In this document: positions 6,602-15,273 of the stretch, piece by piece
Layout: each line of letters starts with the position of its first letter
Position numbering within the stretch: position 1 is the stretch's first letter
Source of the DNA: Brevundimonas denitrificans
GTDB lineage: Bacteria > Pseudomonadota > Alphaproteobacteria > Caulobacterales > Caulobacteraceae
Reading direction: 5' to 3'
DNA length: 32,303 nucleotides
Assembly (NCBI RefSeq): GCF_030160755.1
Contig: NZ_BSOY01000030.1
Span: forward strand, 1-32,303
The notes under the pieces: generated by a model
Databases searched by the model: none
The model's input: only the letters and a program-made list of their open reading frames with translations
Told to the model about the DNA's origin: nothing
Program-made: the position numbers and the translations under genes

Positions 6602-8581
6602 ATGACGGAAGAAACCCTTGCGCGGCGCCCCCGCCGTCGACCCGCGTCGCGCCTCGACGAGATGCCCGACACCCCGGATGCGGTCGAGATCGCCATGAAG
6701 GCGATCGCCACCGGCGCGGATCAGCACGCCTCGGCGCGGGCCGTGCTCGAGAAGCACGCGGTCCTGCTGGATGTCCAGAGCCGGCGCGAACAGGAGGAGT
6801 GGGCCCTGCTCAGGCTGCAGCGCCTCACGCGCTGGCTGTTTATCGGCGCGGCTGCGGTCCTGTTGCTCGGTTTGGCGGCCGCTCTTTGGGCTGCGAGCCA
6901 GAGCCGCTCCCTGATCGTGGAGCCGTTCAGCGTGCCGCCAGCCCTCGCGGAGCGGGGCGTGACCGGGGAGGTGGTCGCGGCAAGGGTGCTGGACCGTCTC
7001 GCCGAAATGCAGGACCAGACAAACTCGATTCGGGCCGAGAGCAGCTATTCCAGCAACTGGCAGGACAATGTCGAGGTCAATGTCCTCGACGCCGGCTTCT
7101 CCATCGGCGAGGTCTGGCGCGCTCTGCGCCAGACGCTGGGAAAGGAGACGAGGATCAGTGGAGAGATCGTCACAGGGCAGGACGGAACTCTGACCATGAC
7201 CACCCGGGCGGGCGTGCTGTCGTCCGCGCCGGTGGCGTCGGACAACGGTGATCTCGACCAACTGGTGCGATTGGGCGCCGAACGTGTCTACGGCGTGACC
7301 CAACCGTATCGCTACGCCATCTTTCTGCAAGGCGAGGGGCGATATGCGGAATCCGAGGCCGCCCTGATCGCCCTGACCCGCGCCGCCGATCCGCTGGAGC
7401 GCCGTTGGGCTTTCAATGGTCTCAGCGTGTTCCACCGCAGCAGGGGCGACATCGACGCGGCCATTTTCAACGCCCGGCAGGCCCTGGAACTCGATCCCCG
7501 GATGGTTCCGGCGCTCAGAAATCTGGGCAACGCCTACCTCGCGGTTGGACGGGAGGAGAGCACGCTGAGATACTATCGCGCATCCATGTCATCGTGGCGT
7601 CGAGACGGCAGCGGGTACAACCCGATCGAGGGGGCGACCAACGATGCCATCAGCAGGATCTGGATCGCGTACCGACTGGGGGATATCGACGGCTTTGCCG
7701 CAGCCTTCGGGGACCTGAGAGCGGTCGCCCCGGATCGAGCAGCCCCAGCCCCAATGATGGCCTCGTACGAATCCACGATCGCGATGCTGGCCCATGACTG
7801 GAGCCACGCGCGAACGATGATCTCGGCCTTGCCGGTCACAGAGGTGGACCGGCCAGACTACGACAGCGTCCTGGCCGACTTCGCGGTCGCCGCCGCGCTC
7901 GATCTCGGTGACGCGGCGGGGGCCGGCTCGAACGCACAGGCGCTGAAGGACCTGTTCGACGCACAGGTGAACTCCGCACGCCAAACGGCGCCCGAAGAGA
8001 TGGCCTACCTGAACCTGTACGGCCCTACAGCCGTCTACCCGTTGGTCGCCCAGGGTCTGGCGCTCGGCGGACGGGCAGAGGAAGCGCGGGCGCTGATCGA
8101 TCAGACGCCGCTGGATTGCTACGACTGCGTCGTGGCGCGCGGGCATGTCGCAGCCCTGGCCGGGAACCGTCGCGCCGCAGAACACTGGTGGCGGGAGGCC
8201 ATCCGGATCGCCCCCTCCATTCCCGTGGCCTATGACTCCCTCGGCCGCAGCCGACTGGAGGCTGGCGATGGGGCCGGTGCGCTGACGCTCTTCCGGACAG
8301 CGCAGGCAAAGGGCCCGCGCTGGGCCGATCCGGTCAAGGGCGAGGCCGACGCCCTCGTCCGCCTCGGGCGCGCCCGCGAGGCCCTGCGCCGCTACGCGGC
8401 CGCCGCCGAGCACACACCCCGCTGGGGAGGGCTGCATCTTGCCTGGGCCAGGGCGCTAGAGGCGGAAGGCCGATCCCAGCAGGCGCGCGAGAAGTACAGG
8501 GCAGCGGCCGGCATGGACTTATCGGCGGCAGACCGGGCCGAGGTGACGCGGGGGATTGCAGCGGTCAGCAGTCAATCCTGA
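6602..8581 (+). CDS. Membrane-anchored tetratricopeptide-repeat protein
   Basis: A 659-residue protein with a cytoplasmic Arg-rich N-terminus (about 78 residues), one transmembrane helix (about residues 79-97, WLFIGAAAVLLLGLAAALWA) and a large region predicted to lie in the periplasm. Just after the helix is the segment LIVEPFSVPPALAERGVTGE (about 104-123). TPR-like helical pairs follow: one set near residues 245-325 (RWAFNGLSVFHRSRGDIDAA, then ALELDPRMVPALRNLGNAYL) and another at 485-650. Such repeats bind partner proteins; no catalytic motif is visible. Start ATG 6602 has GGGGAG about 7 nt upstream. It stands alone on this strand, preceded by a long gap and converging on recN, so context gives no clue to its partner. 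Confidence 0.8.
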   Translation: MTEETLARRPRRRPASRLDEMPDTPDAVEIAMKAIATGADQHASARAVLEKHAVLLDVQSRREQEEWALLRLQRLTRWLFIGAAAVLLLGLAAALWAASQSRSLIVEPFSVPPALAERGVTGEVVAARVLDRLAEMQDQTNSIRAESSYSSNWQDNVEVNVLDAGFSIGEVWRALRQTLGKETRISGEIVTGQDGTLTMTTRAGVLSSAPVASDNGDLDQLVRLGAERVYGVTQPYRYAIFLQGEGRYAESEAALIALTRAADPLERRWAFNGLSVFHRSRGDIDAAIFNARQALELDPRMVPALRNLGNAYLAVGREESTLRYYRASMSSWRRDGSGYNPIEGATNDAISRIWIAYRLGDIDGFAAAFGDLRAVAPDRAAPAPMMASYESTIAMLAHDWSHARTMISALPVTEVDRPDYDSVLADFAVAAALDLGDAAGAGSNAQALKDLFDAQVNSARQTAPEEMAYLNLYGPTAVYPLVAQGLALGGRAEEARALIDQTPLDCYDCVVARGHVAALAGNRRAAEHWWREAIRIAPSIPVAYDSLGRSRLEAGDGAGALTLFRTAQAKGPRWADPVKGEADALVRLGRAREALRRYAAAAEHTPRWGGLHLAWARALEAEGRSQQAREKYRAAAGMDLSAADRAEVTRGIAAVSSQS

Positions 8582-8614
8582 CCCCTGTCGGTATGATGTC
8601 CGCCTCCCACCCCA

Positions 8615-8646
8615 AAGCGACACCCATCAGGTCCACCTGAAGCGAC
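8615..8646. repeat. Palindrome flanked by direct repeats between TPR gene and recN
   Basis: TCAGGT-CC-ACCTGA (8627-8640) is a perfect palindrome between two copies of AAGCGAC (8615-8621 and 8640-8646). It lies in the 85-bp convergent spacer between the TPR gene and recN, where a bidirectional terminator would be expected, but no T-tract is adjacent. Confidence 0.4.
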
Positions 8647-8666
8647 GCGGGCCGCCGCCTCTCCCA

Positions 8667-10367
8667 TCAGCCGATCAGCGACCGCGCGGCCGCCCGCGCC
8701 TCGTCCGTCACCACCGCCCCCGACAGCATCCGCGCGATCTCCTCGCGGCGGGCGTCGTCGTCCAGCGCATCGACCGTGGTGGTGGTCACCCCGCCCGCGT
8801 CGGCCTTGCGCACCTTCCAGTGAGCGTGGCCGCGGGCCGCGACCTGGGGGCTGTGGGTCACGACCAGGACCTGGGCGCCGCGCGAGAGGCGCTCCAGCCG
8901 CGCGCCGACGGCGGAGGCGACGGCGCCGCCGATGCCCTGGTCGACCTCGTCGAAGATCATCACCGGCTGGCGCTGGTCCTCGCGCCCCGCCAGCGCCGCC
9001 TTCATGGCGAGGGCGAAGCGGGCCAGTTCGCCGCCCGAGGCGATGGCGTCCAGCGGGCCGAAGGGGGTTCCGGCGTTGGTGGCGATCTCGAAGCGGACGG
9101 TCTCGACGCCCAGCGGCCCGCGACGGCCCTCGGCGACCGGTTCGAAGGCGACCCGGAAGCGGGCGCGCTCCAGCTTCAGCGGGGCCAGTTCGTCCATCAC
9201 GGCGGCGGTCAGCCGGTCGGCGGCGGCCTCGCGCGCCGAGGTCAGGAGCATGGCGGCCACGTCATAAGCCTCGCGCGCGGCCGAGGCGGCGCGTTCGGCG
9301 GCGCTGATGGCCTCGGCCCCGTCCTCGATCAGCCGCAGTTGTTCGCGGAAGCGGATGCGCAGCACCGGCAGGCTGTCGACCGATGTGTTCAGCTTGCGGG
9401 CGGCGGCGCGCAGGGCGAACAGACGCTCCTCGGCCTTGTCGAGGCGACCGGGCTCGAAATCGAAGGCGTGGGCGGCGGCGTCGACGCAGGCGATGGCCTC
9501 CTCGGCCTCGACCATGGTGCGGTCGATGGCCTCGGCGGCGGCGGCCAGTTTCTGCAGCAGCGGGTGCTCGGGGTCCGTGCCCGCCTGCCCGGCCCGCTGG
9601 CGCGCGTGCTCGACGGCGCGCAGGGCCGCCGACAGCTTCTGGGACAGCTTGTCCCCGCCCAGCGAGGTCCGGGCGTCGGCGAGATCCGCCACGGCCTTTT
9701 CCGCGGCGCCGAGGATGGCGCGTTCGCCCGCCAGTTCGGTCTCCTCGTCGGCGCGGGGGTCGAGGTCGTCGAGGTCGGCGAGGTTCTGCGTCAGCTCCTC
9801 GGCGTGGGCGGCGGCGTCGGCGGCGGCGGCCTTGAGGTCGGCGACGGTGCGTTCGGCGGACTTGAGTCGCTCCGCGGCGGCGGCCACGCCGTCCAGCTGC
9901 GGCTGCAGCCCGCCGTAATTGTCCAGCAGGGCGCGGTGGGTCTTCCAGTCCAGCAAGCCGACGGTCTCGTGCTGGCCGTGCACCTCGACCAGGGCCTGGC
10001 CGATCTCGCGAAGGGCGGTCACGCCCGCCGGCTGGTCGTTGACGAAGGCGCGGCTGCGGCCGTCGGCGGCCAGGGTCCGGCGCAGGATGAGCTCCTCGCC
10101 CGGCGCGACGTCGAAGCCCCGCTCGCTGATCAGGGCGATCAGGGCCGGGTCGTCAGGGGCGGTGAAGACAGCGGTGGCCGAGGCCTGTTTGGCCCCGGCC
10201 CGCACCAGGCCGGCGTCGGCGCGCGCGCCCAGGGCCAGGCCGAGGGCGTCGAGGATGATGGACTTTCCGGCCCCGGTCTCGCCGGTCAGCACGGTGAGGC
10301 CGCCGTCGACCTCAAGATCGAGCGCATCGACCAGCACGATGTCGCGGATGGACAGGGCGGTCAGCAT
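8667..10367 (-). CDS. recN: DNA repair protein RecN
   Basis: A 566-residue SMC-like ATPase that acts at DNA double-strand breaks during recombinational repair. Features in order: N-terminal ATPase half with Walker A GETGAGKS (residues 29-36); a long Ala/Glu/Leu-rich coiled-coil middle (about 160-380) with heptad character; C-terminal half with the ABC signature SGGELARFALA (about 443-453) and Walker B VMIFDEVDQGIGG (about 468-480), followed by the H-loop VVTHSPQVAARG. Length is normal for the family. It follows bamD on the same strand after 159 bp, an order common in alphaproteobacteria (bamD-recN). No GTTC-N7-GTTC SOS box, the alphaproteobacterial LexA site, was noticed in that 159-bp spacer. 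Confidence 0.97.
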   Translation of the reverse strand: MLTALSIRDIVLVDALDLEVDGGLTVLTGETGAGKSIILDALGLALGARADAGLVRAGAKQASATAVFTAPDDPALIALISERGFDVAPGEELILRRTLAADGRSRAFVNDQPAGVTALREIGQALVEVHGQHETVGLLDWKTHRALLDNYGGLQPQLDGVAAAAERLKSAERTVADLKAAAADAAAHAEELTQNLADLDDLDPRADEETELAGERAILGAAEKAVADLADARTSLGGDKLSQKLSAALRAVEHARQRAGQAGTDPEHPLLQKLAAAAEAIDRTMVEAEEAIACVDAAAHAFDFEPGRLDKAEERLFALRAAARKLNTSVDSLPVLRIRFREQLRLIEDGAEAISAAERAASAAREAYDVAAMLLTSAREAAADRLTAAVMDELAPLKLERARFRVAFEPVAEGRRGPLGVETVRFEIATNAGTPFGPLDAIASGGELARFALAMKAALAGREDQRQPVMIFDEVDQGIGGAVASAVGARLERLSRGAQVLVVTHSPQVAARGHAHWKVRKADAGGVTTTTVDALDDDARREEIARMLSGAVVTDEARAAARSLIG

Positions 10368-10526
10368 GGACGCGATCCGTCGAGGCTCACGGGACCAGCA
10401 GCGCGGGGATGGCGGGCGCGGGGATCAGGAAGAGGCAAAGCGAATCGATCTCTCGGGCGACGCCGGAGGATGCTGGCCATTCACGCCCCGGGTAAAGCCC
10501 GAGGTTAGCGGAACATATCGGAAACG

Positions 10527-11372
10527 TCAGCCCGGAATGATCCGGCGCAGCCAGCTTTCGCGCTGGCCAGTCGGGGCGACGTCCGGCCGGCGGCCGTCTT
10601 CGGACAGCAGGGCGTAGGCCTCGGCGTACCAGGGGCTGCCCGGATAGTTGAAGCCGAGGACGGCGCCGTTGCGGGTCGCCTCTTCCGTCAGGCCGAGCGA
10701 AAGATTGACCTCGACCAGCCGGTACAGAGCCTCGGGCGTGTGCGAGGTGCGCTGGTAGGCTTCGTTGTCGATGACGGCCTTGTAGCGGTTGAGCGCCGCC
10801 AGCGGCTGGCCCGCGCGCTGGTAGTAGCGGCCGATGGCCATTTCCTTGCCGGCCAGTTGGTCGTTGACCATGTCGATCTTGACCGTGGCGTCGATGGCGT
10901 AGGACGTGCCCGGATAGCGGCGCTGCACGTCCCTGAGCCCGTCAAGCGCGGCCTGGGCATAGCCCTGGTCACGGCCCACGTCGGTGATCTGTTCGAAATT
11001 GCACAGGGCCTTCATGTAGAAGGCGTAGGGCGCGCTGGGATTGCCGGGGAACAGCTGGATGAACCGGTCCGACGCGGCGATGGCCTCGGCGTAGTTGTTG
11101 TTCTGATAGTAGGCGTAGATCTGCATCAGGATCGCGCGGCGCGACCACTCCGAATACGGATGCTGGCGCTCGACCTCCTGGAAATAGTCGATCGCATCCG
11201 CCCAGCGGTTGCGCTGCAGGCGCTGGTAGCCGGTGTTGTAGAGGGCCTCGACCGGGCGCTCCTCATAGGCCAGGCGCGGCCGCTCGGTGCGGGCGCCGCA
11301 GGCCGAGATCGTCAGGGCCGAAACAGCCACGGTGGCCAGGACCAGGCCGGCGCGGAATTTGGAAGCAGGCAA
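10527..11372 (-). CDS. bamD: Outer membrane assembly lipoprotein BamD
   Basis: An outer-membrane lipoprotein of the BAM complex, which inserts beta-barrel proteins. It has a signal peptide ending in a lipobox (LTISAC), so the mature protein starts at Cys, followed by TPR repeats (ALYNTGYQRLQRNRWADAID, EVERQHPYSEWSRRAILMQI, and so on) that form the BamD fold. Start choice: no ATG fits. A TTG at 11372 has GAGG 6 nt upstream and gives 281 residues beginning MPASKFRAGL; a TTG at 11384 would add four residues. It is divergent from prs with about 220 bp between them, and recN follows downstream. In many relatives lpxC precedes bamD; here it does not. Confidence 0.93.
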   Translation of the reverse strand: MPASKFRAGLVLATVAVSALTISACGARTERPRLAYEERPVEALYNTGYQRLQRNRWADAIDYFQEVERQHPYSEWSRRAILMQIYAYYQNNNYAEAIAASDRFIQLFPGNPSAPYAFYMKALCNFEQITDVGRDQGYAQAALDGLRDVQRRYPGTSYAIDATVKIDMVNDQLAGKEMAIGRYYQRAGQPLAALNRYKAVIDNEAYQRTSHTPEALYRLVEVNLSLGLTEEATRNGAVLGFNYPGSPWYAEAYALLSEDGRRPDVAPTGQRESWLRRIIPG

Positions 11373-11481
11373 GGACGACCTCAACTTGAAATGCCGGCGG
11401 GCGCGGACCCGTCGGCGCCCCCGAAAAACGAGACGCGATCTCTACACCAGCGAACCTGCCCACGCCAATGCGCGAAGAAGA

Positions 11482-11532
11482 GCGCCAAAATGGCGCGCCG
11501 CGCCTTGTGGCCGGGCCGTCCGCTGGTATGTA
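11482..11532 (+). promoter_or_regulatory. Candidate prs promoter and upstream palindrome
   Basis: TTGTGG (11505-11510) and TATGTA (11527-11532), 16 nt apart, are a plausible promoter 60 bp before prs. A perfect palindrome, GCGCCA-AAA-TGGCGC (11482-11496), lies just upstream in the divergent bamD/prs spacer and could be an operator. This is inference from spacing only. Confidence 0.35.
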
Positions 11533-11592
11533 GCGCGCCAACGCCGCGGACGCATTCTCAGCCGGGCGATGACGGCGAAAGGATGACCGGAC

Positions 11593-12528
<936 letters not shown>

Positions 12529-12611
12529 CGGTCGGAAAACGGTTCTCCCCGCGTTATAAGCCATCGAACTTCGGCGCCTCGACGCGCCGGGCGTCCTTGT
12601 GGGGATTTCGC

Positions 12612-13721
12612 ATGTTTCAGGCTCATCCGCGTCGCGGCCTTTCGTTGGCGGCCGCCGCCATCGCCGCCCTTCTGGCCAGTTGCGCGACTCCGGAGCCGGA
12701 ACCCGCGCCCGCGCCGGCCCCGCCGCCTCCGGTTCACGCGCCTCTGCCCGCGGTCAGCCTGAACGAGGGCGTGGCCCAGGCCGCTTCGATCTATGTCGCC
12801 TTCATGCGCGAGGCCGGAAGCATCCAGGCCGGCTTCACCAGCGCCGAAGCGATCCAGGCCGCCATCCGCCGGGGCGCCTCCTATGAACCGGCCCAGCTGT
12901 CGCGCGGCATGATCGCCTACGGCTCGATCCTGGCGCTGCAGTCGCCGGAATTCGTGCAGGGCGTTCGCGGCCGCGCCGCTGATCCGGCGGACCGCCGGGA
13001 GATGATCGCCCGCATCGTGGCCGATCCCGCCTATGCCGCCACCCTGCCCGGCGCCGACGCCGCCGCCGGCCTGATCATCGACACCATCGGTCGTGATTCG
13101 GCGGCCATGCTGGTGATCGCCGAGGCCGTCGAGGAGGACGCCTACACCATCCAGGCGCGCAACGACCCGCGCCGCCGCTGGGCCACCGCCCATATCGCCG
13201 ACCGCGTGACGCGGCTTGAGGGCGCCAAGGCCCTGTCGGCGGTGCAGATGCTTCCCTCGCCCGAGGAATCGGCCCGCCTGTTCACCGCCGCCAACTCGGG
13301 CACGGGCCTGTCCCTGAGTCCGGCACGCGCTGGACCGCCCTATACGCCGGCGGTCGCCCGGTCGCTGGCCGTGGCCGCCCTGGCTGCGCTCGGGGCCGGC
13401 GGAGAGGACGCCCGGGCCAATACCGAGGCCCTGACGGTCGAGCAGAACAGCGAGTTCTGCCTCAACATGTCCAAGCTGATGCTGTTCCAGTGCCTGGCCG
13501 CCTCGCGGCCCAGCTATGAGGACATGTTCTGCGTCGGACGCCATGTGGCGCGCGATCTGGCCACCTGTACGGCCCAGAACATCACCCCGGCTCCCATTGA
13601 AGTCCCGGCGACCGCCGTGGCCGGCGGAGCGCCGGATTCCGCCCCGGTGCAGACGCCGGTGGCCGAGGCGGCGGCGGCGGCGTCGGTCTCCGCGACCTCG
13701 GCCCTGAACAGCGGGCGCTGA
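12612..13721 (+). CDS. Predicted lipoprotein of unknown function
   Basis: A 369-residue exported protein. The N-terminus MFQAHPRRGLSLAAAAIAALLASC carries a lipobox (LASC, Cys24), followed by a Pro/Ala-rich linker (PEPEPAPAPAPPPPVHAPLP) and an alpha-helical domain. Four cysteines cluster near residues 285-325 (FCLNMS, FQCLAAS, MFCVG, ATCTAQ) and could form two disulphides in the periplasm. The tail is Ala/Pro-rich. I chose ATG 12612, which has GGGGA 6 nt upstream; a TTG at 12597 is in frame but less likely. I recognise no named domain. It sits between prs and rplY, and its outer-membrane location is inferred from the lipobox and the residue after Cys (Ala, not Asp). Confidence 0.82.
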   Translation: MFQAHPRRGLSLAAAAIAALLASCATPEPEPAPAPAPPPPVHAPLPAVSLNEGVAQAASIYVAFMREAGSIQAGFTSAEAIQAAIRRGASYEPAQLSRGMIAYGSILALQSPEFVQGVRGRAADPADRREMIARIVADPAYAATLPGADAAAGLIIDTIGRDSAAMLVIAEAVEEDAYTIQARNDPRRRWATAHIADRVTRLEGAKALSAVQMLPSPEESARLFTAANSGTGLSLSPARAGPPYTPAVARSLAVAALAALGAGGEDARANTEALTVEQNSEFCLNMSKLMLFQCLAASRPSYEDMFCVGRHVARDLATCTAQNITPAPIEVPATAVAGGAPDSAPVQTPVAEAAAAASVSATSALNSGR

Positions 13722-13762
13722 CGGTAGTTTCCCTTCCGGCGTCGCAATGACGTCCGGGGCGG

Positions 13763-13791
13763 TTGCGTCCGCGCCGGTTGGCGTGTAATGA
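13763..13791 (+). promoter_or_regulatory. Candidate rplY promoter
   Basis: TTGCGT (13763-13768) and TAATGA (13786-13791) are 17 nt apart, a reasonable housekeeping promoter about 85 bp upstream of rplY, in the gap after the lipoprotein gene. Confidence 0.4.
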
Positions 13792-13875
13792 CCCGCGCTC
13801 TTGAATTCAGGGTCCCGAGACCCCGCCGCGAGGGCTGACTGGTCAGCGCGGCGTTTGTGTTGTTGAGGCGAGGCG

Positions 13876-14562
13876 ATGGCCGAGATCATTCTGAACGTGG
13901 ACGTCCGTGATGGCGTCGGCACCGGCGGCGCTCGCGCCGCGCGCCGCGCGGGCATGGTCCCGGGCGTACTGTACGGCGGCGACAAGGCCCCCGTGGCTAT
14001 CTCGGTGAACGAGCGCGACTTCCGCAAGTCGCTCTACACCGGCAAGCTGCTGGGTCACCTGGTGACGCTGAAGTACGGCAAGGAATCGCAGCCGGTCATC
14101 GCGCGCGATGTCCAGTTCGACCCGGTCACCGACCGTCCCCTGCATTTCGACCTCATGCGGGTCGATGAAAAGCAGACCATCAAGATCGAGGTGCCGGTGC
14201 ACTTCATCAACCAGGACCAGTGCGAAGCCTTCCGTCAGGGCGGTTCGCTGGAAATCGTCCGTCACTCGGTCGAGGTGAAGGTCCGCGCGGATCACATCCC
14301 GGAAGACCTGATCGTCGACCTGGCCGGCCACAAGATGGGCGACACCATCCGCTGGACCGACCTGAAGGGCACCAAGGACGTCGAGCCCACCATCACCGAC
14401 CGTGACTTCGTGATCGCCTCGATCAAGACGTCTTCGGCCGCCATCTCGGCCGCCGCCGACGAAGCCCACGACGCGGAAGTGGCCGCCGAGGTCGAAGCGA
14501 CCGAACAGGCCGCCGCCGAGGAAGCCGGCGAAGCCGCCGCGGAAGACACCGCCGAGGGCTGA
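13876..14562 (+). CDS. rplY: 50S ribosomal protein L25 (Ctc family)
   Basis: A 228-residue long-form L25 that binds 5S rRNA in the large ribosomal subunit. The N-terminal L25 domain (residues about 4-92, including ARRAGMVPGVLYGG and FDPVTDRPLHFDLMRV) is followed by the C-terminal TL5-like beta domain (about 98-185). A low-complexity acidic Ala/Glu tail (about 195-228) ends the protein, as is common in alphaproteobacteria. ATG 13876 follows GAGGCGAGGCG. A strong intrinsic terminator lies between this gene and pth, 78 bp downstream, which is unusual because the two are normally expected to be co-transcribed. Confidence 0.97.
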   Translation: MAEIILNVDVRDGVGTGGARAARRAGMVPGVLYGGDKAPVAISVNERDFRKSLYTGKLLGHLVTLKYGKESQPVIARDVQFDPVTDRPLHFDLMRVDEKQTIKIEVPVHFINQDQCEAFRQGGSLEIVRHSVEVKVRADHIPEDLIVDLAGHKMGDTIRWTDLKGTKDVEPTITDRDFVIASIKTSSAAISAAADEAHDAEVAAEVEATEQAAAEEAGEAAAEDTAEG

Positions 14563-14588
14563 TCGCCCTTCGACAAACTGCTACTGGA

Positions 14589-14624
14589 ACGGCCCCATCC
14601 GGAAACGGACGGGGCCGTTTCCTT
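14589..14624 (+). terminator. Strong intrinsic terminator between rplY and pth
   Basis: ACGGCCCC-A-TCCG (14589-14601) pairs with CGGA-C-GGGGCCGT (14606-14618) around a GAAA tetraloop, 12 base pairs with one A-C mismatch, followed by TTCCTTAT. It ends about 17 nt before the pth start codon. The first 13 nt from 14590 (CGGCCCCATCCGG) are identical to the hairpin after efp. Confidence 0.8.
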
Positions 14625-14640
14625 ATCCGGACCTCGCGCC

Positions 14641-15273
14641 ATGATCATCATCGCCGGCCTGGGCAATCCGGGCCCCAGATACCAGGGCAACCGCCACAAC
14701 ATCGGCTTCATGGCCGCCGACGAGATCGCGCGGCGCTGGTCGTTCGGGCCCGAGCGGGCCAAATTCCAGTCGGTGATCCGCGAGGGCGAGGTCGCCACGG
14801 CGGCTGGTCCCGTGCGCGTCCTGCTGATGAAGCCCCAGACCTTCATGAACGAGAGCGGCCGGGCCGTGGCCGAGGCGGCGCGCTTCTACAAGGTCCAGCC
14901 CGGCGCGGTCATCGTCTTCCATGACGAGATCGACCTGGCCCCCGGCCGCTTCCGCATGAAGACCGGCGGCGGGGCGGCGGGCCAGAACGGCGTGCGCAGC
15001 CTGATCAGCCAGCTGGGCCCGGACTTCCGCCGCGGCCGCATGGGCGTCGGCCATCCCGGCGACCCGACGCTGGTGCACGGCCATGTGCTGAGCGACTTCC
15101 ACAAGGCCGACCGGACCTGGCTGGAGCCGATGCTGGACGCCGTCGCCGACGCCCTGCCCTTCGCCCTCGCCGGCGACGACGACCGCTACCAGGCCGAGGT
15201 CATGCGCCTCGCGCCAGCCCCGAAATTCAGCCCGCGCCAGGCGGCGGAGAAGGCCGCGCGGGGCGAGGGCTAG
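14641..15273 (+). CDS. pth: Peptidyl-tRNA hydrolase
   Basis: A 210-residue cytoplasmic enzyme that cleaves the ester bond of peptidyl-tRNA dropped by ribosomes and recycles the tRNA. Motifs: GLGNPGPRYQGNRHNIGF (residues 6-23, with the catalytic His20), MKPQTFMNESG (about 63-73), HDEIDL (about 95-100, the catalytic Asp) and GGGAAGQNGVRSL (about 109-121). ATG 14641 has a weak ribosome site, and the rplY terminator ends only 17 nt upstream, so expression would depend on readthrough or on a promoter inside the rplY tail. Its stop codon shares the sequence CTAG with the stop of the convergent DUF4139 gene. Confidence 0.97.
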   Translation: MIIIAGLGNPGPRYQGNRHNIGFMAADEIARRWSFGPERAKFQSVIREGEVATAAGPVRVLLMKPQTFMNESGRAVAEAARFYKVQPGAVIVFHDEIDLAPGRFRMKTGGGAAGQNGVRSLISQLGPDFRRGRMGVGHPGDPTLVHGHVLSDFHKADRTWLEPMLDAVADALPFALAGDDDRYQAEVMRLAPAPKFSPRQAAEKAARGEG

